Below are positions 9,081-17,530 of a stretch of 64,000 nucleotides of DNA, piece by piece. Origin of the DNA: Anaerolineaceae bacterium (GTDB lineage Bacteria > Chloroflexota > Anaerolineae > Anaerolineales > Anaerolineaceae); NCBI GenBank assembly GCA_003524305.1, contig DQHW01000007.1, forward strand, positions 93,709-157,708. The letters run 5' to 3'. Below the pieces are notes generated by a model. The model ran no database searches. It was not told the origin of the DNA and worked only from the letters and a program-made list of their open reading frames with translations. Each line of letters begins with the position of its first letter. The first letter of the stretch is position 1. The position numbers and the translations under genes were made by a program.

Positions 9081-10631
9081 ATGGCTGATCAAAAATCCTC
9101 ATCTCATAGCAATGACTTGAAAAAAGCAACTTTGATCCTCGACAGGGATTTTGTGATTGCCAGGGTGGATGACCGCCTTTTTGGCTCGTTCATCGAACAA
9201 CTTGGACGGGCTGTCTACGAAGGGATCTACGATCCCAAAAACCCCAAGTCAGATGAGAACGGCTACCGCCTTGATGTTATTGATTTGGTAAAGAAATTGC
9301 GAGTTCCAATTGTGAGATATCCAGGGGGGAATTTCCTCTCTGGTTTTAATTGGGAAGATTCAGTTGGCCCGAGCGAAAAACGACCAGCTAAATTGGATCT
9401 TGCATGGTTCACCACTGAGACCAATGCCTTTGGCATGCATGAATTTTGCGATTGGGCAAAAAAGGTGGATACCAAGGTTATGTACGCCGTTAACATGGGA
9501 ACCCGCGGTCTGGATGAAGCGCGGAATGCAGTTGAATATGCCAACCATCCCGGTGGAAGCTACTGGAGCGATATGCGCCGTAAGAATGGTGCCGAAAAAC
9601 CTTTTGATATCAAATTGTGGTGTGTCGGCAATGAGATGGATGGACCGTGGCAGATCGGACAAAAGACTGCCTATGAATACGGCCGAAGCGCCAATGAAGC
9701 CGCCAAAGTGATGAAATGGGTAGATCCGTCCATCGAAGTTGTGGCATGCGGATCATCCGCTTATGATATGCCCACTTTTGGTGCATGGGAACTTGAAATG
9801 CTTGAGCAATGTTACGATAATGTTGATTATCTCTCATTACACCGTTACTATCAAAACTTAACTGACGACACACCGAACTTTTTAGCCAAAAGTGTTGATA
9901 TGGATGCTTTTATTAAAACAGTGGTGTCGCTTTGCGATGCGGCTGGCGGCAAGAAACATAGCAAGAAGAAACTCAATCTGTCTTTTGATGAATGGAATGT
10001 ATGGTACCACTCCAACGAACAAGATAAACAGGTGAAAGCCCAAAATAGTTGGGGTCAGGCACTGCATTTGTTGGAGGATGTTTATAACTTTGAGGATGCG
10101 CTTCTGGTTGGCAGCATGTTGATCACCCTGCTGCGAAACTCAGACCGTGTAAAAATCGCCTGCCTCGCGCAGTTGATCAATGCCATTGCCCCAATTATGA
10201 CCAGCAAAAACGGCTGCTGGGCACAAACCATCTACTGGCCGTTTATGCACGCTTCACTTTATGGTCGTGGAACCGCACTACGGCCAATTATCAGCGCTCC
10301 GCTTTACAGCAGTAAAGACTTTGATGATGTGCCTCTGCTGGATGCCACCGCGGTTCTTGCGGATGACGGCGCATTGACCATATTTGCTGTCAATAGAAGC
10401 AGCGAAAGTGATCTGCTCTTGTCTTGCGATCTACGGGCTTTTGAAAAACTAAAATTTAATGAACATATTGTCATGCACAATGACGATGTCAAAGCAGTTA
10501 ATACTGAAGCGGCTCCCAACACAGTTATCCCCGTCTTAGAAAATGTGTGCGACCCTGAGAATGGGTTGTATATTGTTAATGTACCCGCCTTAAGTTGGAA
10601 TGTGCTGAAGTTTTCTACCACCAAGAAATAG
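9081..10631 (+). CDS. GH51 alpha-L-arabinofuranosidase
   Basis: A 516-residue intracellular GH51 enzyme that removes alpha-L-arabinofuranosyl residues from arabinan, arabinoxylan or arabinogalactan oligosaccharides. E185 in GNEMDGPWQIG is the expected acid/base and E304 in FDEWNVWYH the nucleophile. The length is usual for bacterial GH51, with a TIM barrel followed by a C-terminal beta-sandwich ending in VPALSWNVLKF. It starts 7 bases after the second permease, so it belongs to the same operon. With GH127 it covers both anomers of arabinofuranose. Confidence 0.94.
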   Translation: MADQKSSSHSNDLKKATLILDRDFVIARVDDRLFGSFIEQLGRAVYEGIYDPKNPKSDENGYRLDVIDLVKKLRVPIVRYPGGNFLSGFNWEDSVGPSEKRPAKLDLAWFTTETNAFGMHEFCDWAKKVDTKVMYAVNMGTRGLDEARNAVEYANHPGGSYWSDMRRKNGAEKPFDIKLWCVGNEMDGPWQIGQKTAYEYGRSANEAAKVMKWVDPSIEVVACGSSAYDMPTFGAWELEMLEQCYDNVDYLSLHRYYQNLTDDTPNFLAKSVDMDAFIKTVVSLCDAAGGKKHSKKKLNLSFDEWNVWYHSNEQDKQVKAQNSWGQALHLLEDVYNFEDALLVGSMLITLLRNSDRVKIACLAQLINAIAPIMTSKNGCWAQTIYWPFMHASLYGRGTALRPIISAPLYSSKDFDDVPLLDATAVLADDGALTIFAVNRSSESDLLLSCDLRAFEKLKFNEHIVMHNDDVKAVNTEAAPNTVIPVLENVCDPENGLYIVNVPALSWNVLKFSTTKK

Positions 10632-10724
10632 TTTTTTTATCTGTCATTATTTGTTGATAAACGCGTTCAGAGAAAATTGATTACATCGTAGACTTTTCCT
10701 TCTCCTTGAAGAAAGTCTAAATGG

Positions 10725-10756
10725 GAGCCCCATCTGGTCCATGGGGCTCTATTTTG
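10725..10756 (+). terminator. Rho-independent terminator of the arabinan operon
   Basis: GAGCCCCAT (10725-10733) pairs with ATGGGGCTC (10741-10749), followed by TATTTTG. A weaker hairpin (AGACTTT...AAAGTCT) lies just upstream. Confidence 0.85.
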
Positions 10757-10826
10757 TTGTTTGGAAATTACCTCCTTTTGGATATAAAATTGGTAAGATA
10801 AATCGAACCAAAAAGGAGCCTATAAA

Positions 10827-11708
10827 TTGGATATCGAAACATTGAGAGGCTGGATTGATCAACGTGACTCTTTCAGTATTTTGGAAACAGTGGATGTTTT
10901 CACGGGTGAAAGAAAAGTGTTGAAGGAATTCGATTATGTAATTGAAGCGCCCAACTGGACGCAGGATGGAAAATACCTGGTCTATAACAGTAAGGGGCGC
11001 ATTTTCAAGTATGAACTGGTGAACGGCACAATCAAAGAAATCGAAAGCGGATTTGCCATTGATTGCAACAATGACCATGTGCTATCACCCGATAACACGC
11101 ATATAGCAGTCAGCCATCACAGCCATGAAGATGCAAAATCCCGTATCTACATTTTTCCACTTGCAGGTGGCGAACCGCGAATAGTGACCGAAAAAGGACC
11201 AAGTTACTTGCACGGCTGGTCACCCGATGGGCAGAGGCTGGCATATTGCGCAGAGCGTGGAGGCCAATATGATATTTATACAATCTCTGTAAATGGCGGT
11301 AAAGAACTTCAGCTCACTAATTTACCCGGCCTGGATGACGGCCCGGAGTACTCTCCTTCGGGTGGGCATATCTGGTTCAATTCAACCCGCACCGGGCTGA
11401 TGCAAGTGTGGCGCATGCGCACAGATGGTTCCAACCCGGAGCACATTGTTCAGGAAAATGCCAACTGCTGGTTCCCGCATATCTCTGCTGATGGCATGTG
11501 GGTTGTCTATATCGCTTATGCCAAAGGGGATGTGGATCCGGGCGACCATCCAGCGAACAAAAATGTTGAGCTGCGCCTGGTTCCGGCAGAAGGTGGAGCA
11601 TCCAAAACCATTGTCAAGCTGTTTGGTGGGCAAGGCACCATGAACGTGAACTCATGGTCCCCTGATAACCGGACCATCGCTTTTGTCTCATATCGCTTAA
11701 AAGAATAA
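10827..11708 (+). CDS. TolB-like WD40/PD40 beta-propeller protein
   Basis: A 293-residue protein made of PD40-type propeller blades; the repeats centre on WTQDGKYLVY, WSPDGQRLAYC, YSPSGGHIWFN and ISADGMWVVYI. There is no signal peptide, so it appears cytoplasmic. Such propellers occur next to carbohydrate-degradation genes and resemble both TolB and the fold of oligogalacturonate lyase, but I see no basis for assigning an enzyme activity. The start is TTG, supported by AAGGAG at 10813-10818 with 8-base spacing. It has its own terminator-bounded unit. Confidence 0.75.
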   Translation: MDIETLRGWIDQRDSFSILETVDVFTGERKVLKEFDYVIEAPNWTQDGKYLVYNSKGRIFKYELVNGTIKEIESGFAIDCNNDHVLSPDNTHIAVSHHSHEDAKSRIYIFPLAGGEPRIVTEKGPSYLHGWSPDGQRLAYCAERGGQYDIYTISVNGGKELQLTNLPGLDDGPEYSPSGGHIWFNSTRTGLMQVWRMRTDGSNPEHIVQENANCWFPHISADGMWVVYIAYAKGDVDPGDHPANKNVELRLVPAEGGASKTIVKLFGGQGTMNVNSWSPDNRTIAFVSYRLKE

Positions 11709-11742
11709 ACCTTAGCGATATTGCATGTAGTTCGCCTTAGCG

Positions 11743-11775
11743 AAAAGCGCCAGCCTGATTAAGACTGGCGCTTAA
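11743..11775 (-). terminator. Terminator of the propeller-protein gene
   Basis: AAGCGCCAG (11745-11753) pairs with CTGGCGCTT (11765-11773). Read on the minus strand the stem is followed by TT from the preceding AA bases (a four-T run in all), so it best serves the minus-strand gene ending at 11796 and may also stop the plus-strand gene. Confidence 0.75.
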
Positions 11776-11795
11776 ATTAGTGTCTTGGCAATTAT

Positions 11796-14399
11796 TTACT
11801 TAACGAATACAGGATAGGTATCCACGAGCACATATGTTTTTGCCATTGAAAACTCTTCACCTTTGTCGAAGGTATAAGTGATGGATTTGAGCGTCCCATC
11901 ATCATTTGATTCCACTTTTGTATTGTTTGTGTAATACAACGGCAGCGGGTTGCCGGTTTCATCGGTCAGCATGATGCTGTAAACATGTTCACTCGCTTTG
12001 AGAGAGGAACCAAAGAAACTGGCTGTCACCTTGGTTTCGTCGCTTGTTATTGAAACATCTCCCACCCCTTCGGGTTGAGTGCCATTCTGCCATTGTGAAA
12101 TGTTGGTTCCACCGCGCACAAACATCTGACCCGTTTTGAATTCGCTCATCCCAACCAGTTTGAGCCCGATGCCATAGAATTTGATTTCATCACAATTGGT
12201 AACGGCAATTACTGTTGCGTTATCTGCCAATGCGCCTGCCTCATTAATTGAACTGCTGATTCGATAAGAGGCGAAGGGCATATCCCATGAACCAATGAAT
12301 TTGATCTTGAAACCATCATAATTTGAGAACGTCACCAATCCGTTGTCATAGTTTAGCAACAATGGATAGCGCGTGATGGTATTTGGATCAATGCTGGTTT
12401 TTCCGTCTTCATTCAGACGCCCTTCAATAACCCAAAACACCATCTGTCCGTCGTTGTTTTTGGTGACAGCGCCACCAACATAGTGCAGTGAGTCAAAACC
12501 GATTTGATTGTAAGAAGGCAGCATTGAAGGTGTTGGCACAGACAGACGTGAAAACTCAAGCATACTTTGTTGGTTGTCATTAACCGCAGTCACAAACGGA
12601 TTCTTGGCATTCGAGGGTTTGTTGATCTTGAAAGCGAAAGTTTGTTCCAATGAGCCAGCTTTTTTGCCGCCAAAGAATTTCAGCCCAAATCGGTTGAGAT
12701 TGGTCTTGTAATCAGCAGTGATGGTTACGGCGATATTTCCGTCTCCATCGGGCGTCCAGGTCTCGGTGGGGATAATGTTAATGAACTTATTTGTTGCTCC
12801 CACTTCGACGCGGAATTGCTCATTGTTCGGAATGATCACATTGATACTATTTCTATCCAGGGCAGCGAGCACATTATCCCCATCTTCACGGACCATTAGA
12901 GAAAGAGTGATCGGTGCATTCCCGTCAATGGCGCTGTCTGGGGTGAGTTGAAAGGCTCCAAACGAGCTTGTGTAAACCAGGCTGGCGCCATCTGCAGGCA
13001 TATTCTCTCCGGCGGTATAACTGCGCTGATCCGCTTTACCGGTAGAAGAAAGCGGATAGTCATAAGGCACAAAGAATACTTCTCCACTTTCACCGGCGAT
13101 GTAGATGCCGTCAAAACCAAGTGCAGGTGAACTGTTGAGGTCGTTTCTCAGGTCTGTAATGAGTTGATAGCTCCAACGCAGCGTGCCGTCAGGGTTGACG
13201 CTGTAAAGCTTGCCTTCACCGTTGCCAAAATAAATATTGTCGTTTCCATCCACAGCCGGCGAAGACCGGATGGGTTCAAGGGTATCGAATTCCCATATGG
13301 CTTTTCCGGTTTCAGGGTTGATGGCATAGAGGGTTCCATCTGTGCTTGGTTGGATGATTGTGCCGTCAGAAAGCTGGGCAGGGCTGGCATAAATGTGATC
13401 TTTTGTGCCGAACTTCCATAGTAATTTGCCAGAGTCTTGCGCAAAAGCGCGCAGGTAGCCGTCGAAGCCCCCTACCAGTACCGCACCTTTTTCAGAAGTG
13501 TTGGTGAGCATGGTGGTGGCTGCAACAATGCCGAAACTTCCGCTCAACCATTCGCGTTGACCTGAGAGATCGTAACCAAATACGTTTTGGAGGATCTGAT
13601 TGCAGGAGGCAAAGAAGAGTCGGCCGGTTTCGATGTTAATTGAGGGTAGCGACCATACCATTTCATTTGAGGTGAAGATCGTCTTTTTATCGCCGGTTTC
13701 TCGATCAAGCGAATAAACGAGGTAATTGTCGTTGGGTGCCAACAAGGTTCCGTCCTGAAGCATGCCAATGTTGCCCTCAAACCAATTGACATTGTAGGTT
13801 TTGATGCCAAATTCTTTTTCAACTTCTTCAACCGAATGTGCAGCGGATTTCCAGATGATCTCACCTGTTTCACGGTCCACCTTGTAAACGTAGGCATCAC
13901 CGGAACCAAAATAAACAAATCCCTGGTCGTCGAGCAGAGCTGACGAATCAATGATTTCACCGGTTTTTACCGACCATTTTACGGTTCCATCTGGATTGAA
14001 GCAATAGAAATAGGTATCTGCCGAGCCGACATACACATTGCCATCGCCATCCACTACTGGCGAAGAGAAGATCCCCTTGCCGGTGCGGTAAACCCACGGT
14101 GAAAGATCTTTCGCGGCAGGTTCGACTGGAGTTCGTCCGTTTTGCAGTTCGTTTGCGTGGAATTTTGCCCACGGACTCGAAGGATCAAGCGGAATGCTAT
14201 ACTCGAATCTGCCATCGGTGGACATTGATGTGGTTGGAGCTGTAGAAAAGTCGTATTTCCCAAATGGCACAAACATGGCGACGTAAACGATAGCCGCAAC
14301 CACCACAAGCGATATAAAGATGACAACTCCAAATTTCCTGTTCTTTTTTTGTCCACTTTTAGACAAAGTTGGCGCTTTTGTGTGTCGATTATTTTTCAT
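11796..14399 (-). CDS. Membrane-anchored PQQ-like beta-propeller protein
   Basis: An 867-residue protein with a basic N-terminus, one membrane helix at about 23-46 and a large outer part. Residues about 100-430 contain PQQ-like repeats (GDGNVYVGSADTYFYCFNPDG, DDQGFVYFGSGDAYVYKVD, GNDNIYFGNGEGKLYSVNPDG), a propeller as in BamB or alcohol dehydrogenases. No dehydrogenase catalytic motif was seen, so this is probably a structural or binding propeller. Residues about 460-867 are beta-rich and not recognised. It lies 55 bases after the TetR gene on the same strand, so the regulator probably controls it. Confidence 0.8.
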   Translation of the reverse strand: MKNNRHTKAPTLSKSGQKKNRKFGVVIFISLVVVAAIVYVAMFVPFGKYDFSTAPTTSMSTDGRFEYSIPLDPSSPWAKFHANELQNGRTPVEPAAKDLSPWVYRTGKGIFSSPVVDGDGNVYVGSADTYFYCFNPDGTVKWSVKTGEIIDSSALLDDQGFVYFGSGDAYVYKVDRETGEIIWKSAAHSVEEVEKEFGIKTYNVNWFEGNIGMLQDGTLLAPNDNYLVYSLDRETGDKKTIFTSNEMVWSLPSINIETGRLFFASCNQILQNVFGYDLSGQREWLSGSFGIVAATTMLTNTSEKGAVLVGGFDGYLRAFAQDSGKLLWKFGTKDHIYASPAQLSDGTIIQPSTDGTLYAINPETGKAIWEFDTLEPIRSSPAVDGNDNIYFGNGEGKLYSVNPDGTLRWSYQLITDLRNDLNSSPALGFDGIYIAGESGEVFFVPYDYPLSSTGKADQRSYTAGENMPADGASLVYTSSFGAFQLTPDSAIDGNAPITLSLMVREDGDNVLAALDRNSINVIIPNNEQFRVEVGATNKFINIIPTETWTPDGDGNIAVTITADYKTNLNRFGLKFFGGKKAGSLEQTFAFKINKPSNAKNPFVTAVNDNQQSMLEFSRLSVPTPSMLPSYNQIGFDSLHYVGGAVTKNNDGQMVFWVIEGRLNEDGKTSIDPNTITRYPLLLNYDNGLVTFSNYDGFKIKFIGSWDMPFASYRISSSINEAGALADNATVIAVTNCDEIKFYGIGLKLVGMSEFKTGQMFVRGGTNISQWQNGTQPEGVGDVSITSDETKVTASFFGSSLKASEHVYSIMLTDETGNPLPLYYTNNTKVESNDDGTLKSITYTFDKGEEFSMAKTYVLVDTYPVFVK

Positions 14400-14454
14400 G
14401 AAGTGGGTTATCCTTTTTCACTGTCCGAATATGGAACGTCAAGACCTGAATTTA

Positions 14455-15015
14455 TTATTTACAAATTCCGAAGAGCAGCATGTCAACGATTTGTTCCTGT
14501 TGTTGCCTGAATGTCAGATTTGTATCAATGTCATTGCCGAGAATGATTTCTTCAATGACAGATGCATAGATTTTGCTAAAAAGGTGGTTGTCGATTTCTT
14601 TGACAGCGCCTTCAGCCTTGGCTTGATCCAATACGGATAGCGTTTTATCCCAACCGAGTCGTAATTTGTCGTCCAGCACCTTAAATGCGTCTGGATAATT
14701 CATTTTTAACTCATGCAAATGAACTTTGCGAATGACAAAATCAGGGGTGGCACATAATAATTTTTTCAATTTTTCAACGGCATTAAGGCTGCTGTCAGAA
14801 TGAATAGCGGCTTGTAGATCCGCAACCCCGTTAAAATAAAATTCGATCACCTGAACGATCAAATCTTCTTTTGAGCGCACCAATTCATAAAGGGTTTTTT
14901 TACTGATGCAAAGGCGAGAGGCAAGTTCATCCATGGTAAATTTGATACCTCTATCCCAATAGAGGTTCATTGCTTCAGTAAAAAGCTTGGGTTGATTGAT
15001 CACTATAAACTCCAT
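14455..15015 (-). CDS. TetR family transcriptional regulator
   Basis: A 186-residue TetR-type repressor. The N-terminal helix-turn-helix is FTMDELASRLCISKKTLYELVRSKEDL, followed by a helical ligand domain. It probably controls itself and the propeller-protein gene downstream; an inverted repeat lies directly over its start codon. The ligand is unknown. Confidence 0.88.
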   Translation of the reverse strand: MEFIVINQPKLFTEAMNLYWDRGIKFTMDELASRLCISKKTLYELVRSKEDLIVQVIEFYFNGVADLQAAIHSDSSLNAVEKLKKLLCATPDFVIRKVHLHELKMNYPDAFKVLDDKLRLGWDKTLSVLDQAKAEGAVKEIDNHLFSKIYASVIEEIILGNDIDTNLTFRQQQEQIVDMLLFGICK

Positions 15016-15041
15016 AAACTATATTGGTTTATTTAGTTTAT
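15014..15041. promoter_or_regulatory. Candidate TetR operator
   Basis: ATAAACTA (15014-15021) and TAGTTTAT (15034-15041) are perfect inverted arms spaced by 12 bases. They overlap the start codon and leader of the TetR gene, a usual place for autoregulation. Confidence 0.55.
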
Positions 15042-15150
15042 TGTAACCATAATAAAATTTTAATTCAAGCGGGTTAATTTAGATTTAGGCAAAAAATACA
15101 CCAAGTCTTGTGCAAAACTAAGTGCTTCTATTCGCCGATCAAGCTTTATG

Positions 15151-16593
15151 TTATTTTTTTTGAAGAACGATAACCACCTGGGTAAATAGATCATTGATGC
15201 CAAAATGATAATCCACCAATGAGAAACCGCATTGAGAACCATATTCCACGGTCTGCTGTTTTGATTCGAGTAGAGAGACCTCGTCAGGGTGAAACCGTAC
15301 ATTTTTCTTGAAAATCTTGTTAAGTAAAAAATGCCAGGCGTTAAGGAAAATGACGCTGGCGCCGAATTTTGGCGGCCAGAAGAGGATGACTTTACCCTGC
15401 GGTTTGAGAATCCGGTTAAATTCCTGTAATATTTTTATTATTGCTTCGGGATAAAAATGTTCCATAACGCCTAGCGAGTAGATGCCATCCAAAGATCCTT
15501 TCCCGATATCCATGTTTCGGATGTCGCTTTGCAGCATTTTCTCAATTTGCGAATGGTTCGCTCGATAGATTTCAAGTGCATTTATCGAAATATCAACTGC
15601 TGTGACCGGAAATTCATTGGTGATGTCGTAATCCACCTGGCCGCTTCCGCATCCAGCATGGACGAGGGTACTCCCCTTGGCAAAATGCTTACGAACATAT
15701 CTATTTAAATAAGGACGAATTAAAAAATGTCTGAAGAATTCGGCAATTCGATCGTATAACCAATTATTCACCGATTGCTGTTTTTTCCAATAATCGTCCC
15801 ATGCTTGGTCATCGTGAAGGGTGTCATTCTTAATAATTTCCTTGTCAGTTCTGCCTACAAAGAAAATCCCCGGTTTAAACACATTCAAGAAAACCAATTG
15901 AACCAACATAACCAAACTAAAAAGAGCATCTGACATTTTCATTTTTGAAGTGCCGTATGTGCGTGCAGGCAGATCAATTGCGATTTCTTTGACTTTGTAA
16001 TGGTTTTTAAACAATAGAAATAAACTTTCAAAGAAAAACGAATAACCCAGAGATTTTTCACTATGAAAACATTTTTGAGAAATTCTATCCAGACGATACA
16101 AGCGGAAAGCCCCCGTTGCATCATAGGGCATTCCCAATAGTAATTTTGTTAAAAAATGTCCCATATGAGTCAGGAATTTGCGCCGGAAATTCCATTCACT
16201 GAGACTGTTTTTCTGTAAATAGCGGGAGCCAACGACGACATCAGAAGTCTTGGCATGTTCGATCAGTTTTAAAATGTAGCCCGGGGAATGTGAAAAGTCA
16301 CTATCCATGGTGATCAGCAATTGATACCCATTTTTATATGCCCAATCGATACCGTCAATATGAGCGCTGCCAATTCCGAGTTTTGACGGACGGTGAACCA
16401 CAAACAGGTTTTCCCTGTCTGATGCAATACGATCAAGCACTTCGCCAGTCTTGTCTGGAGAATTGTCATCTACAAAAAGCAAATCGAAATCCAGGTCCAA
16501 TTGATCTAGTTGGCTGATCAACTTTTCCACATTTTCCCGTTCATTGTAAGTTGGGATAAAAATCAGACCTTTTAATTCAATCTTCTTTTCCAA
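15151..16593 (-). CDS. GT2 glycosyltransferase fused to a SAM methyltransferase
   Basis: A two-domain protein of about 480 residues. The N-terminal 250 residues are a dolichol-phosphate-mannose-synthase-like GT2 (IFIPTYNERENVEKLI, VDDNSPDKTGEVLD, TMDSDFSHSP with the DxD-type metal site, GSRYLQ). The C-terminal half (from about 300) is a class I methyltransferase with the SAM motif LVHAGCGSGQVDYDI and the MEHFYPEAI motif of type-11 enzymes. The likely role is making a polyprenyl-linked sugar and methylating a sugar in a surface glycan. Two TTG starts are possible (16611 and 16593); AAAAGGGG favours 16593. It overlaps the end of the upstream SDR gene. Confidence 0.85.
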   Translation of the reverse strand: MEKKIELKGLIFIPTYNERENVEKLISQLDQLDLDFDLLFVDDNSPDKTGEVLDRIASDRENLFVVHRPSKLGIGSAHIDGIDWAYKNGYQLLITMDSDFSHSPGYILKLIEHAKTSDVVVGSRYLQKNSLSEWNFRRKFLTHMGHFLTKLLLGMPYDATGAFRLYRLDRISQKCFHSEKSLGYSFFFESLFLLFKNHYKVKEIAIDLPARTYGTSKMKMSDALFSLVMLVQLVFLNVFKPGIFFVGRTDKEIIKNDTLHDDQAWDDYWKKQQSVNNWLYDRIAEFFRHFLIRPYLNRYVRKHFAKGSTLVHAGCGSGQVDYDITNEFPVTAVDISINALEIYRANHSQIEKMLQSDIRNMDIGKGSLDGIYSLGVMEHFYPEAIIKILQEFNRILKPQGKVILFWPPKFGASVIFLNAWHFLLNKIFKKNVRFHPDEVSLLESKQQTVEYGSQCGFSLVDYHFGINDLFTQVVIVLQKK

Positions 16594-17530
16594 TATCAGC
16601 CCCTTTTTCAACCAGAGTCTTTACCATTTGTTTGAAATCCAGGCTGGGTTTCCAACCGGTTTGTTTTCGCAGTTTGCTTGAATTACCAATCAGCGGGGAG
16701 GTTATCCTTTTCACAATACCTGGGGTTTCCCTGACATGCTTTGTCCAATCCAGACCTGCAGATTGAAATGCAATGGAAACAAAATCTTTGACGGAATGTT
16801 TTTTTCCGGTGGCCACAATAAAATCATCCGGCTTATCTTGGTCCAGGATCAATTTCATTGCCTCTACATAATCGGGAGCATATCCCCAATCGGCGGAAGC
16901 ATTTAAATTACCTAGTTCCAATACGAAGTTTTTATCTTTCAATGCACTTTCGACGCCAATAGTGACTTTTTTAGATAAAAAATTCTTGGCCCTTCTTGGA
17001 GATTCGTGATTATATAAAATGCCACAGGCTGCATAGATGCCATGTTCTTTGCGGAATTTTCTGCAAAGATATAACCCGGAGGCTTTGGTAATTCCATATA
17101 ATGTTACAGGGTTTATGGAGGTGTTTTCCGTTTGAATTTCTGATTCTGGCTCACCAAAAATCAACGAGGAAGCTGCGTAAAATAACCTGGTCTTTGGAGA
17201 AAATCTTGTAATTGAACTTAATAAATTAAACAAAGAAAATTCATTTACCAAAACGCTTTTTTCGAGGACGTCCAGGGATTCAACATAATCATCCTGGGCA
17301 GATTGATGAAAGGCTGCCAAATGGTAAATTTCATCAGGTAATAAGTTCTTAATCATTGAATCTACATGTTCTGATCGACAAATATCGAAGGGTTCGTTTG
17401 AAGTAAAGAACCCTGATGGCTGAATTAAACCCTGGTCAATACGCGTGACATTGCAACCTTCTTTTTCCAGGCTGCGCGACAGGTAAAAGCCGTCTTGTCC
17501 ATTTGAACCAATAACAACGACGTTTTTCAT
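16577..17530 (-). CDS. GDP-mannose 4,6-dehydratase-like SDR
   Basis: A 317-residue extended short-chain dehydrogenase/reductase. The nucleotide motif is GSNGQDGFYLSRSL, in which the GQDG form is typical of GDP-mannose 4,6-dehydratase. The active site has SS at about 117-118 and YGITK. ADWGYAPDYVEAM matches the conserved RDWGHAxDYVEAMW segment of the family. It should make a GDP-4-keto-6-deoxy sugar for the surface glycan. It starts 4 bases inside the methyltransferase gene (ATGA), so they form one operon. A different epimerase specificity is possible. Confidence 0.82.
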   Translation of the reverse strand: MKNVVVIGSNGQDGFYLSRSLEKEGCNVTRIDQGLIQPSGFFTSNEPFDICRSEHVDSMIKNLLPDEIYHLAAFHQSAQDDYVESLDVLEKSVLVNEFSLFNLLSSITRFSPKTRLFYAASSLIFGEPESEIQTENTSINPVTLYGITKASGLYLCRKFRKEHGIYAACGILYNHESPRRAKNFLSKKVTIGVESALKDKNFVLELGNLNASADWGYAPDYVEAMKLILDQDKPDDFIVATGKKHSVKDFVSIAFQSAGLDWTKHVRETPGIVKRITSPLIGNSSKLRKQTGWKPSLDFKQMVKTLVEKGADIGKED

